Notes under the pieces: generated by a model
Told to the model about the DNA's origin: nothing
Databases searched by the model: none
The model's input: only the letters and a program-made list of their open reading frames with translations
Assembly (NCBI GenBank): GCA_009809945.1
Contig: WTPW01000428.1
Coordinates: 196,220-260,219, forward strand
Direction of reading: 5' to 3'
Source of the DNA: Gigaspora margarita
Lineage: Eukaryota; Glomeromycota; Glomeromycetes; Diversisporales; Gigasporaceae
Length of the DNA: 64,000 bases
Part shown: positions 22,252 through 33,699 of the stretch, piece after piece
How positions within the stretch are numbered: the stretch's first letter is position 1
Layout: each line of letters opens with the position of its first letter
Position numbers and translations under genes: made by a program

Positions 22252-22537
22252 TAGGGTTCTGCAATTTGATTTGATCTTCAAATATTTGAATCAAATATTT
22301 GATCAAATTCAAATTCAAATTTGACTATATTTGATTTGATCAAATTCAAATCTGGCTAAATTTGATTTGATTTGACAAATATTTGATTTGATTTGAAAAT
22401 TACTATTAAAAATTCAAATTCAAATCAAATTCAAATTCAAATATTAGAATCAAATCAAATTCAAATCAGGATTAATTTGATTTGATCAAATTCAAATTGA
22501 CCCAATATTTGATTTGATTTGAATTTGAGAAACCCTA
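22252..22537. mobile_element. hAT MITE, 286 bp, TSD GTTACTAG
   Basis: Ends TAGGGTTCTGCAATTTGATT and, inverted, TAGGGTTTCTCAAATTCAAA. The perfect 8-bp duplication GTTACTAG lies at 22244-22251 and 22538-22545. The body is almost all TTTGATTTGA and TTCAAATTCAAA repeats with inner palindromes. A sister copy is at 25730. The flanking DNA has its own short inverted repeats (CACTAGAAGATCACTAGAAG). Confidence 0.92.
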
Positions 22538-22545
22538 GTTACTAG

Positions 22546-23579
22546 AACTTAAAGTTCCAGTGATACTATTAATTTTCTTCTGTGGCCTTCTAGTGACCTT
22601 CTAGTAACTTTCTAGTAACAATACTGCTCTAGACTATATAAAAAAAATTAAAATCTGTAAATTTATTTATATAATTTTATAAAAACTTGGATATGTTATA
22701 ACAGTAATCTAATTGGGATAATTTTGATACTATTTAATTTGTCTCTATAATACAATTCCAATATTATCAAAATTATTTTATTTGGATTACTAGATCAAGA
22801 GTTATTTACAAAAAACTATTAGTTATATAGTAATTTTATAAGAGAAGATAACTAATAGTATTTTGCTAATAACTCTTGATCCAGTAATCCAAATGAAATA
22901 ATGTTGGTGCTATTTGATTCCTCTCCTTGAGTCAAATTGAAAATAGAACTAAATCATTCAATTTGGATCTCTGATCAAAATTTTTATAAAAAAATTATAT
23001 AAAATTTTTGACCTCTACTTATTGAAAAAAATACTATATTTTGTGTGATCTCTTTTGTATAACATTATCTATAGATGCCTCCTTACAATGCTTTAAATTT
23101 ATTAAAACATAAAATTTTGCATTTAACAATAATAATAAAATTTTAAAGCAATATATTATTTAAATAAGCCATATATACATTAACAACTCTAAAAACTCTT
23201 AATTAAATATTTTTAGAACTTTTTTTATTTAATCAACTGAATATTATTAAACAATATACAAATTAATTTCTCATTTAAATTTTTATTATATTGATTTAAG
23301 GTTTGTTTAAATATATAAATCAATTTGTAAAAAGAAGTTTTAACTAGAAAGTAGATTTATTATTGTGATAAAAAAACAAGTTGACCTTTTTTTGTTATAG
23401 ACTTGTTCTGATTGACTAAAATTAATTATTTGAATTCAAATTATAAATTATTAGCAAGAATTGCTTTAATAAATTATAGTATTTATATATAATTTTATTA
23501 GCTAGCTAATTATATTATATATTATTTTAGTAGCTAGCTAATTATATTATATGTGCTTTTAATTTAACTTTAATGAGTA
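22546..23579. repeat. AT-rich stretch with an imperfect palindrome
   Basis: At about 22690-23010, TGGATTACTAGATCAAGAGTTATT is mirrored by AATAACTCTTGATCCAGTAATCC with a centre near 22830. The phrase AACTCTTGATC also occurs in the element starting near 63893. The remainder (23010-23579) is A/T-rich with GCTAGCTAATTATATTATAT twice near 23505 and 23535. Confidence 0.5.
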
Positions 23580-24073
23580 CAGTCAAACCTCCATAAATGC
23601 AACATGTACAGACAAGTCTACAACATGCATTTAGAGAGGCATTGCATTTAGAGGGAGCCAATTAAATTGTAGCTTTAAAGATTAGATCATCAAGTTTGTA
23701 TAACTTCTACTAAAAATTGTTTAACCAATCTTAAATACTAAAATTTGATTGGCTACATGCATTTAGGAGGTAGTATGATATAGAAAATTATTTGGAAGAA
23801 TGTGCATTTACAGAAAATAGAATGTGCATTTAGCACTAATAATATCTTATAGACAAGGGGAGTGACAAAAATCAGGTGATTTTTTAGGGGGGAGGAGGCA
23901 AAAAATGTTGAAATTATATATAGGAATCTGACCAAATTTATATTAAAGAAGGGAGGAGGGGGTAGGCCTCTAATAAAAAATTATCAGGTGATTAATGACA
24001 CGGCCTCAAGACAAAACCGTGCATTTAGAGAGGTATTGCATTTATGGAGGTTGCATTTATGGAGGTCCGACTA
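23580..24073. mobile_element. pogo/Tigger-like MITE, 494 bp, TA-flanked
   Basis: The ends CAGTCAAACCTCCATAAATG and, inverted, TAGTCGGACCTCCATAAATG (CAGTC start and TA duplication are typical of pogo-like Tc1/mariner elements). GCATTTAG(A/G)GAG repeats lie inside both arms. A perfect CCAAT-box type motif, TTTGATTGGCT, is at 23744. Compared with its sister at 58573-58920 it carries about 150 extra bases near 23850-24010 with GGGGGGAGGAGG runs. Confidence 0.8.
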
Positions 24074-24978
24074 TATTTATTGGCTAATTGGTCTAAGTAT
24101 TAATATAAATAGTTTATATTTTATTTGGCTTCTTATTCACATTAGTCTATATAATTATTATCTGTTAAAAATATTTCTAACTTATGAATTCTCTATTTTT
24201 AATATCTGTTCTAGTATTATATTATTAGAGTTAATATTTTTTATATTAAGACCATATCCAAGTAGTAAATCTAGAGTTTAAATCCTACTAGTAATGCTTT
24301 AAAAAAATAAACCTGCACTTCAGTAACTATTTCTTATTGATTAATTGGGTATATTATTGCAACCTTGATTTTAATATTAAGAATAAAAAATCTTAGGCAT
24401 AGTTGTATAATATTATTTTTAAATTGTATTGTAGCAAAATTTGACTGCAAGTTTTTTTATAAATTTAAATTTTTTAATAAAATCTTAAATATTAATATTA
24501 GCTATATATTTTTTAAATAAAATATTTAATTTTAATCTATTTTATCTGCTTTGTTAAGAAAATTTTTAAATATATAATTCTAGTTATATATTTTTAGAAG
24601 CTTAATATGCTTTGCATAGGTATAATGTATTTATATATTGCACTCTAATTTGATTGGCTAAATTTGCAGAGTATTATTTAAAAAAATAAACAATTTTTGT
24701 TAAACTTTTTTAGATTAAAATTAATCTAAGAAATTTTAAATAAGTCTTAATTATTTTGTATTATATACAAAATTAGTGTTAAACATGTTTACTTAGTTGA
24801 TTTAAAAAGATTGTCTAAATAAATTCAAAAAAACTTTAAAAAATAAGTTAAAAAAATAAAAAATTGCAAATATTTTTAAATTTTACTAAGATACCCTTTT
24901 TACTTCTACTAAGTAAACTTGTTTAGTACAAAATATTGCATATAAATACAAAAATATTTTAAAAATTTTAAAAAAACG
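24074..24978. other. AT-rich spacer
   Basis: No gene or border recognised. GTTTACTTAG (24787) and CTAAGTAAACTTGTT (24908) form the ends of a possible 135-bp foldback related to the palindromes at 29365-30187. Confidence 0.4.
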
Positions 24979-24993
24979 CCTAAATTAACTACT

Positions 24994-25628
24994 TTTTTTT
25001 TTAACTTATTAACAACCTTTGCACTACCTTTATTAAATCTTTAAATTTGGATACAAGTATACAAATAGTGATCTAAAGTCTTTGGGTAGGTATCAACCTA
25101 GCTACTTCATTGAGTGCCCAAGTAGAATCACTGACCTTTTTACTCCTAACAAATTCCTTCAGCATTGAACTATTGGCTACTTTTTGGTACAATCGCAGTC
25201 TGGAAATGCCACCACAAGTTCTTAAAGTATCCTTTCAGACTTCAGCCTCTCAGTACATCTCATGACTTTAGTTATTCAAATCAGTGTTCTGACTCAAGAA
25301 CAACCCTGGGGTTTTGATTCTGACTACTCGCAGCACCACTTTACAGAGAACCGTCAACTGACATCATATATATGAGGTTACAACTAGCCACATGTGCACT
25401 TTTGGAGCCTAATTTGAGTGGTTCGCCTGAAGGTTCCATACTAGCTGCTATACCTGCAACCCGCTATGAGTATTGCCTATTCAAAACCCTCTGATCTATG
25501 CAGTTTTTTCCAATATGGTAGGACCTACAAACATAGAATTACGATTTTGTCACTACCAAAAATTGAACTAGCAACCTTCTGATTTGTATTCTCAGAGCAT
25601 AACTGCTATGCTATCGACCTGGAAGACT
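24994..25628 (-). mobile_element. tRNA-headed SINE, 635 bp, TSD CCTAAATTAACTACT
   Basis: A perfect 15-bp duplication CCTAAATTAACTACT bounds it (24979-24993 and 25629-25643). The 5' end is on the right: on the minus strand TAGCATAGCAGTTATGCTCT gives an RNA polymerase III A box and GGTTGCTAGTTCAATTTTT a B box. The tail at the left is an A-run on the minus strand. The body matches the plus-strand SINE at 62252 along nearly its whole length, with scattered substitutions. No coding role is likely. Confidence 0.88.
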
Positions 25629-25729
25629 CCTAAATTAACTACTATCTAACTCCAACTTAAATATTTTAACAATAATTTGTTTGTTTTTTTAAAAAAAATT
25701 ATAATCTACAAATTTAGCAATCAAATTAG

Positions 25730-26016
25730 TAGGGTTCCGAAATTTGATTTGATCTTCAAATATTTGAATCAAATATTTGATCAAATTCAAATTCAAATTT
25801 GACTATATTTGATTTGATCAAATTCAAATCTGGTCAAATTTGATTTGATTTAACAAATATTTGATTTGATTTGAAAATTACTATTAAAAATTCAAATTCA
25901 AATCAAATTCAAATCCAAATATTTGAATCAAATCAAAATTCAAATCAGGATCAATTTGATTTGATCAAATTCAAATTGACCCAATATTTGATTTAATTTA
26001 AATTTGAGGAACCCTG
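25730..26016. mobile_element. hAT MITE, 287 bp, TSD CAAATTAG
   Basis: Ends TAGGGTTCCGAAATTTGATT and, inverted, CAGGGTTCCTCAAATTTAAA; perfect 8-bp duplication CAAATTAG (25722-25729, 26017-26024). Nearly identical to 22252-22537 over the full length but with a different target, so both are separate transposition events of one family. Confidence 0.92.
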
Positions 26017-26024
26017 CAAATTAG

Positions 26025-27189
26025 AGTATAATATATAAGCACATCACAGAGTGCAAAATATATATTTATTTTATTTTTAAATAAAATATTTAATTTTAGA
26101 TCTGTTTTATCAACTTTGTTAAAAAAATTTTTAAATATATTATTTTAGTTATATATTTGTTAAGTAAAATATTTAATTTTAAAACTGTTTTTTACTCTGT
26201 TAAAACTTTAGTAGCACCCCTGAAATATACATAGTAGGTTAGGTTAATTATAAAATTACTAAAAATAGAAGATCTGCAGGAAAAAACCTCAAAAATAAGC
26301 AAAAAATTACTAAAATAAAAAAGATCTGCATAAAAACCCTCAAAAATAAACAAACTAATACTTGTTTTATCTATGTTTATTTTGGGTCCTACTTTAGTAC
26401 TGTATAATAAAAGTTTAAAGTCTATATATTGAAACTTTTGCTATAAAATTTCTTCTTTAAATTTTACTAAATTTTATATGTTCTTATATATAAAAAATAT
26501 TTACTTCTAATAATATTTTAATTTTTACAAGTAAATTACTAAAAGTGCAATAATAAAAGTTGTAATTCTTTATATAAACTACAATTTTGTATTAGAAACT
26601 ATATTTTTAAAACCAATATTTAAAAAATTCACCAAAATATTATAACTTATTTTTTTATAATATTTCTAACTATAACCAGTAGTGACCGTTACCACCCTTT
26701 TGTGTAACCAAAAAATTTAATTTATTTAAAAATTTTTAATTTATTAAAATTTTATATTAAATTTATATACATTAACAAATTATATATAATTGTGGTAATT
26801 ATTTATTTTTATAGAACGTTTTCATTGTTCTGTATAACATGTTATTAAAGTCTCTCATTATTCGATCAGCTATGCACAACTATATACACCATACACTAAT
26901 TATTATATACAATACTTTGTGTTGCTTCACTTACGCTCAGCAACACCAACAGGGTTCACTTTGCTCACCCTGTAGTCGCTTCGCTATAGCTATTGCCTCT
27001 GCTTCGCTCCTTTTCTCTAAGTGTTGTGCTATCTAACTAACCTTAATTCAAACCCTATTCCTAACTCTAAACTAATTCTAACATCACCAAATTCAATGAC
27101 AACATCATGAGAGCCAACACTTAGCACTGATACGACATACATCGGCATAATGATTCATACCAGCACAATGAAAGACAAGATACAATCAC
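26025..27189. other. AT-rich spacer, less AT-rich at 26920-27180
   Basis: AGTAGTGACCGTTACCACC (26681) resembles AGTAGTGATCATCACCACC (28075) in the same orientation; both lie beside GTGTAAC/GGTTACAC and may be ends of worn core A type elements. Near 26920-27030 the DNA is less AT-rich (CTTCACTTACGCTCAGCAAC) but no frame of note is open. Confidence 0.4.
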
Positions 27190-27870
27190 ATCAAAATGAA
27201 AGTATTCCCAAAAAACAACATGCGACGGCTCCACCCAGTACCTGAAAAAATTAGTCAGTACATATACAAATACAATGTCAAAACGGGTGTGCTATACAAG
27301 CAAAATTATGTTCCAAAAAGCAACACGCGATGACTTTAAAGAATCCAAAAAATGACATATGATGACTCTAAGAACCTGAGAAAAATGACACGTGACGACT
27401 CTAAAGAACTCATAAAAAGCAACACACAATGACACCACAAAAAGCAGTTAGTACATATATAAACACAATGAAAGAAGAACACAGCTGAACATGCAAAATT
27501 ATGTCCCTGGTATGTTATTCTGAAAAACCAAAACAATCAACACGCGACAACTCTAAAGAGCCTGAAATAAATAACATGCGACGACTCTACCCAATACCTG
27601 AAAAAAGCAGTCAGTACATACATAAACATAAATGCTGAAACAAATGAAAGAAAGTTATATTGTGACATTATTTCCCTATTAGTCATTCTGACTTTCTGAG
27701 AAAACCAAAACATCAATGTGACAACTTTAAATAACCCAAAATAATGACACGCGATGACTTTACCCAATACCTGAAAAAAGCAATTAGTACATACGTAAAC
27801 AAAATGCTAATACAAATAAAAGAAAACTAATATGCAACATTACTTTCCAGTTAGTCATTCTGAATCCCAA
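27190..27870. repeat. Degenerate minisatellite array
   Basis: Short units of about 36 bp of the form (C)ACRCGYGAYGACTCTAAAGA followed by (A)CCTGAAAAA alternate with longer blocks (CAGTCAGTACATACATAAAC, AGTCATTCTGA). The phrase GCGACGACTCTACCCAATACC recurs near 27222, 27577 and 27751, so a higher-order period of about 175 bp exists. Minus-strand frames across it read VIF/SSRV repeats, a by-product of the array. Function unknown. Confidence 0.75.
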
Positions 27871-28665
27871 TGCGATTAAAGACCCCAAAACTTGACTTCC
27901 TAACAAAGAAACCTGGTGCTATAACCTGATAAAGAAAAGAATAAATAAAGCTTTAGAATACCAAAATAATAAAAACAAAATAAAACAGATAAATAGTAAA
28001 AAAAAAGCAATAAATAAGAAAAAAAAAACGAATAAATTATTGAATAAATAAAAAAAATTTAAGGTTACACAATTAGTAGTGATCATCACCACCTGTTATT
28101 TTGATTATAATTCATTTTTTTAATTAAAAAATTTTTCAAAATTTATCTTATAAGTAATATAAACTTTTATACTAATAGAATACAAAAATATAATCCTTAA
28201 TCTCAAATATTATTATACCAACTAATATTTAAATATTTTAAATAATTAAAAAAATAGATTAGAAATATATTTGTAATAATTATATAGACAAATTTAATTG
28301 TGAATATTTACAAATTAAGGGATACTAACAAATTAAGAAACTAGAAAAATAAAATACTATTTGGCTAGTTCTAAGTAAGAAGGTAGCAAAAAATTTTTAA
28401 TAGGCTATTAAAATCCAAATATTAAAACTATAGCTAGAAAATTAAATAACTAAAATCTTTAAAAAAAAGGTATTCACCAAGTTGGTTGCAAGAATTGTAC
28501 TAGAGAACCTATGCTATAGAAGTAGGTACTAAGAAAAGAACTATAATAGTACTAATACTAGAGTAAATTAATCTATCTAAATTAACTAGTTGATAGTTTG
28601 GAATAAATAATAGTAGCAAGATCTTGAACAATCTATATAGATTATATTTAAAAATTGCTAATATA
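27871..28665. other. AT-rich spacer
   Basis: A-rich AATAAATAA low-complexity DNA near 27990-28060. No gene or repeat border. Confidence 0.5.
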
Positions 28666-29003
28666 CAGTCGTCCTCCCATATAATCACCTCCCATATAAT
28701 CACAACCTCTATATAATCACATAATTTTATGCGGTTGTTTTTTTTTTAATATTAAAAATACCTTTATATAATCACATTCATAGTATAGTCACTATCATAT
28801 TTATAAAAAATTTTTTAGACAAACTTATTAAAAAAAATACTTCTTTAAAATCACATTTTTTATTGACAATAGTACTTCTACAGACCGGACCTGAACCAGA
28901 CTGTAGTCAAGTCTGAGTCTAAGACTTTTATTCAGACTTTTTATCAAGTTGAGGTTGGTCCAAATCTGGTCTGAAGTCTGCAGACTGGTCTGAGTCCAAA
29001 TAT

Positions 29004-29343
29004 GGAGTGCTCCGTAGTAAAAGGGCCCATTTTTACATATATTTCATTTTGAGATAATTGAGTTTAACCATTTGTTTTGATTTTCGGACTGATCCGGGAT
29101 TAATTAAATTTCACGATTTTGATTGGTTAAAGACGGCAGGTGACTATTAGATAATCTCGTGATGTGTTGGCTCTATGCTGCCTCATGTAATTTTTCTTTT
29201 TACATTATCTTGATTTTTTATTATGCAAATCGACTTTCATTAATAATTGAAAAATATCAATCATGTCAAAATTTACATAAATTTAATAAAAACTCATTTT
29301 TCAAAAAATTGTAAAAATGGGCCCTTTTAATACGGAGCACCCC
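29004..29343. mobile_element. Foldback MITE, 340 bp
   Basis: Ends GGAGTGCTCCGTAGTAAAAG and, inverted, GGGGTGCTCCGTATTAAAAG, continuing GGCCCATTTTTAC on both. Flanks AAATAT and ATATAT are a near 6-bp match (ATAT shared). The interior holds TTTTCGGACTGATCCGGGAT and TTTGATTGGTTAAAG, which match the inner right part of E1 at 2508-2804 although the ends do not. Confidence 0.7.
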
Positions 29344-29364
29344 ATATATTTAATTTATTTTTTG

Positions 29365-30187
29365 GTGCTGAACAAGTTTATTTAGTGCATGTAGTTAGAA
29401 TTAATTAGTAAAATTTTGCGAATTATAAGATTTTATAGAATTTTATTAATAAAATTCTATAAAATCCTATAATTCACAAATTTTTATTAAGTAATTCTAA
29501 TTTTATGCACTAAGTAAACTTGTTCAGCACCTAAAAATACATCAAATCGAAAGAATTATTTTTATTTTACTTGAATTTTAGAGAGTAGATGCATAGTTTT
29601 GGATTTTTGATCAAAAAACCAAATTTAAGCATCTTTTTTCCAAATTTCAAGTAAATTAAAAAATATTCTGCCGACCTAATATATTTTTAGGTGCTTAATA
29701 AGTTTACTTAGTGCATTAAGTTAGAATTAATTAGTGAAATTTTGTGAATCATAAGATTTTATAGAATTTTATTAATAGAATTCTATGAAATCTTATTATT
29801 CACAAGATTTCACTAATTAATCCTAACTTTATGCACTAAGTAAACTTGTTCAGTACCTAAAAATACATCAAAACGGCAAAATTATTTTTATTTTACTTGG
29901 AATTTCGAGAATATATGCATAATTTTGGATTTTGATCAAAAAAGTCAAATTTAAGCATCTATTCTCCAATTTTTAAGTAAAATAAAAATAATTCTGCTGA
30001 ATTAATGTATTTTTAGGTTCTGTACAAGTTTACTTAATGCATTAAGTTAGAATTAATTAGTAAAATTTTGTGAATTATAAGATTTTATAGAATTTTATTA
30101 ATAAAATTCTATAAAATCTTATGATTCACAAAATTTTACTAATTAATTCTAACTACATACACTAAGCAAACTTGTTTGTACTAAAAA
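29365..30187. repeat. Tandem 326-bp repeat made of palindromes, about 2.5 copies
   Basis: Three near-perfect palindromes of about 170 bp start at 29365, 29691 and 30017, exactly 326 bp apart. Each opens GGTGCTGAACAAGTTTACTT-like and closes with the complement AAGTAAACTTGTTCAGCACC, with a centre AATTTTATTAATAAAATT. Two linkers of about 155 bp (TTTTGATCAAAAAACC.., ACTTGGAATTT..) separate them. The regular period points to tandem duplication, not to three insertions. Confidence 0.85.
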
Positions 30188-30412
30188 ATATATATAAATA
30201 TATTTAGATTTAGACCAGTCTGCAGACTTCAGACTAGATCTATAAACACTATTAAAAATTAAATATAAATTTTTTTATTTACTTCTTTAAAATCACATTA
30301 TATATTTTATTTTATAGTATATGATTATATAGAAGTAATTCTATTCAGTCACACCTCTATATAATCACCAAAAACCTCAGATAAAGTAGGTGATTATATG
30401 GGAGGATGCCTA

Positions 30413-31566
30413 TAGGCCCTTTTGTTAAAAAAGGTTATATTTGAAAAGTAGATATACCAGGAACACAGTCATGCAGATAGACGGAGTGTATGGTTACCTG
30501 CCATCTAGAATGATATTTGCAAAATCTTGCATTTGATTGGACATTATAAACCTATGTTTTCACATGTCAAAAATTGCTGTATTGGTGTAATATGCTATCC
30601 TTTTTGATGTGCTTTATGGTTTATCTATATCTGTATTTTTATGATTCACCTGCCAACGACGATCTTCCAAGCCTTCGATTATCTTTCATCAAAATCGATC
30701 AACAATATGTATGATGTAAATAATGACATGTAAGCAACAAATATTTGATTTGACTTTTTTTTTTTTTTTTAATCAATGAAAGTTCTGATTATTTTATTCT
30801 ACATAGTCACTCTCCGATTCTTCAATTTAAGATCTTCCACCAATACAAAAAAACAAACACGTACTTACATAAGAAATATTTGGTGGCTGTAAGCGGTAAA
30901 GCTGTAAAGCTGTAATGCTTGTATATGCTTGTATGGCAAATTATCATTTTCTGGTTTGGAGTGACTGAGTGTCGCGCGTGTATTTACTTAATTATAACCA
31001 AATAATATTATACTGTAGTTACGGCATCGTATTATTACAATATTATGGCATCGGAGTTGCAGCATTACGACATTACGGCATATTATTTTTACAGCTATGC
31101 TAATTAATTCTAACACTGGTAAAACACCGTAATTGCTATAATTCAGTAATTCTACTACCAACTATAATATAATATGAGCCAGATTATTTTACTTATTTCA
31201 CCGGTTAATACAAACCAAAAAAGGAAAGCAATTTTTATAAATAATCTGAAGTATGTGGGATAAAATTTTAGGGCTAGAGCCTTAATGTTAGAGGCTATAT
31301 GATTAGGTCGACGCTTACTATATGCAAAATTACCTTTTTGCCATTTTTAATTAGCGTGCTAAGAACGATTAAACATCAGCTTTTGAGTATTTTCGTTTTT
31401 TCTTCTTTTACACATGTTCACATTCTTTGTGGAATAGTCTAAATTTGCACTCTTCAATTGGCTTCATGATTTTGTATTATCTGCGCAAACGGAACAATGC
31501 AAATAAAGAAATGATACACGGGGATATAGGTCGACAGAGAAATTATAAATAAAAATCAATGGATTG
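30413..31566. other. Spacer with short repeats and a worn MITE
   Basis: At about 31245-31480 diverged core B blocks occur (GGGCTAGAGCC, GCAAAATTACCTTTTTGCCATT, CAATTGGCTTC). ACGGCATCG/TTACGGCAT short repeats lie at 31018-31085. Positions 30642-30732 read open from ATG (MIHLPTTIFQAFDYL...) for 29 codons only; this is too short to call. Confidence 0.35.
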
Positions 31567-31574
31567 ATTGACAT

Positions 31575-32374
31575 TAGTGATGGGCAACGCATGGGATCTG
31601 CACGTGATCCTGTGTGGGATTTTTATATAAGATTGTCTGGCCTGCGTTAACATATCATCTGTTCACATTAACAAATTATCCGGCCTTCTTTAACATAAGA
31701 GGACCAATTCCTAATTAGTATTAGATGTAAATAAAAATATTATGCACGCATTAACTTTTGATTTGTTTCCCGTTCTACATATATATGTATGTACTGTAGT
31801 ACAGAGATAATTCGTAAACTGTATATTGAAATATAATTTTTAAATTGTCATTATTAATTAAGTGGGAATCTATTATTGATTATTATTGAGTATTAAAGTA
31901 ACTATTTGATCAGAAATTATAAGCCCGTTTATTTTCTTATGAGTCATTTATAATTTTGTGTGTATATAACCTTATTACTTATAAATTTACAGTAGCACAT
32001 TTATATCTCGTTATGCACCTGATTACTTATAAATTTTTATACACTATATGATTTGATCGTTTTGTTGGCATTTTAATTTTTAAATATAATAATATTTTAA
32101 AAATAAATTGATAAAATTAAGACAAATCTGAATTGATAAATTTAATAATTATAAGATTAAAATTTTTTAAAAGTAGGCGAAATCTATACAAGCATTATAT
32201 TTATAATAAAATCCAGTAAGGTTTATAAGAAATTATTATTATTTTACGAGAAATTACATTCCTCGTGATGATTTTTATATATATATTTTATTAATCGTAA
32301 AAAATTTGAAAACTCTACTCGATCCTGTGAATCCCGCGTGGGATTTTTAAAAAATCGGGATTTGCCCATTACTA
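31575..32374. mobile_element. Non-autonomous hAT element, 800 bp, TSD ATTGACAT/G
   Basis: Ends TAGTGATGGGCAACGCATGG and, inverted, TAGTAATGGGCAAATCCCGA. Flanks ATTGACAT (31567-31574) and ATTGACAG (32375-32382) match at 7 of 8. GTGGGATTTTT and CGATCCTGTG repeats occur near both ends (subterminal sites). No frame inside. Confidence 0.88.
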
Positions 32375-32382
32375 ATTGACAG

Positions 32383-32599
32383 TGAAATGAAAGATCTACA
32401 GGTTGATGAGAATTTGAAATGACTTACAAAATAAAAATTACGTGTTGATGAGACTTTGAAATAACTTAAAAAGAAAGATCTACAGGTTGATGAGTCGACG
32501 TTGAAATTGTATTATAGAAATTATATATTATATTATATTATTATGATAATCTGTATTACAAAAATGATAATAGACAAGCTATAATATGTAGTGTTCAAA
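32383..32599. repeat. Short direct repeats
   Basis: AGATCTACAGGTTGATGAG occurs at about 32391 and 32476, with a related TACGTGTTGATGAGACTT between. They lie just right of the hAT element and may be a worn minisatellite. Confidence 0.5.
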
Positions 32600-32991
32600 A
32601 ATTTTGCACTTGCTTGAATTACGTGTTGAATGTGTAACCAATTCTGATAAAATTGTTTTTCTATTNTCNCNAAGAATTNATTATTTTGTAATAATAAACT
32701 GTATTTAATTGCTAATTATTGTATTTTTCATTCAAATTACTACATATGAAAGCTCCATTTTGTCAAATAAAGAAGTATGTATCTTTTGTAAATATTAATC
32801 ACTGCAGATTTATTATACCAGTACTTTTGAGCGTATTCATGATTTAACACACCTCCCTATTCTTATAGATTTTAGGTATCTAAAATTATATAACATCAGG
32901 AAAATTTGTAGACTGATTTATATTGATAGAAATTACATGATTAATATCAATACATAACACCTCTAAATATTAGTAATAACTATTAATATAT

Positions 32992-33350
32992 AATGAAAAT
33001 TCATAAATTTTAATTGAACTTTAAAGCAATTTTCTCAATAACTAGTAATTAGAATTGGCTAAAATCTTTACAGCATATACAAGTGATATCATNTTATAGA
33101 ATATTAAATTTTGACCATTAGACTTTGAATAATTGCTTGTATACAATAATTGTTTTTTTGAAAAAGTCAATTATTATATACAACCAATTATTCAAAGCCT
33201 ACTAGTCAAATTTTGCTAAAAATTTAATATGCTATAAACTGATATCACTTCTATATGCTGTAAAGATTTTAGCCAATTTTAATTACTAGTTATCTAGAAA
33301 ATCGTTTTTAAAGTTCAATTAAAATTTACAAATTTTTTATAATATCAATA
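32992..33350. repeat. Imperfect palindrome, about 360 bp
   Basis: Arms include TTAATTGAACTTTAAAGCAA against TTTTTAAAGTTCAATTAAAA, GCTAAAATCTTTACAGCATATA against ATGCTGTAAAGATTTTAGCC, and GAATAATTGCTTGTATACAA against TTATATACAACCAATTATTC, with the centre near 33165. It lies just upstream of the Helitron coding remains and may be part of it or an insertion in it. Confidence 0.7.
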
Positions 33351-33699
33351 CTAATTGATTTTTTACATTATTATTACTAATTATAATTATTATATATTTA
33401 TGATTNATTATATCAATGTTTGTTTCTAATTAATTAGTAACCCCTCTAACAATTATAATTGATATAATTAATTGATAATAATTGATTATCCCAATTATAA
33501 TCATTATATATCAGCTTAAAAAATTTCCTGATGATGCTTGATTATACTTTTTTTATTTAGAATAAATTATCATTTTACAGTTTTCTTAATTTATTATATG
33601 CTAAAATATTTTAATTAATTATTTGTTTATATACTTTTAGGATTTTTTAAACAAATATCTACTATTGAGACCAGAGGTGAAGCTAGAAAAAGAAAAGCT

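Larger units (their letters stand above)
28870..30251. mobile_element. hAT-like element with GTCTGA repeats, nested in pogo-like element
   Basis: TAGTACTTCTACAGACC and (inverted) TAGTGTTTATAGATCTAG resemble hAT ends, and subterminal GTCTGAGTC / CAGACTGGTCTGAG repeats sit at both ends. I could not find a matching 8-bp duplication, so the borders are less sure. It hosts the 29004 MITE and a tandem set of palindromes. Confidence 0.5.
28666..30412. mobile_element. pogo-like element with nested insertions, TA-flanked
   Basis: Ends CAGTCGTCCTCCCATATAAT and, inverted, TAGGCATCCTCCCATATAAT, each followed by CACCT, with TA on both sides. Inner repeats of TATATAATCACA mark both arms. About 1.38 kb in its middle (28870-30251) is a separate element. 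A worn relative lies at 58195-59930. Confidence 0.7.

Noticed and set aside
27336-27767. Two minus-strand frames with VIF/SSRV repeats
   Set aside because: A by-product of the minisatellite; frame is not kept between units.
27190-27870. CRISPR array
   Set aside because: Repeats are degenerate, spacers are not unique, and the setting is a eukaryotic genome.
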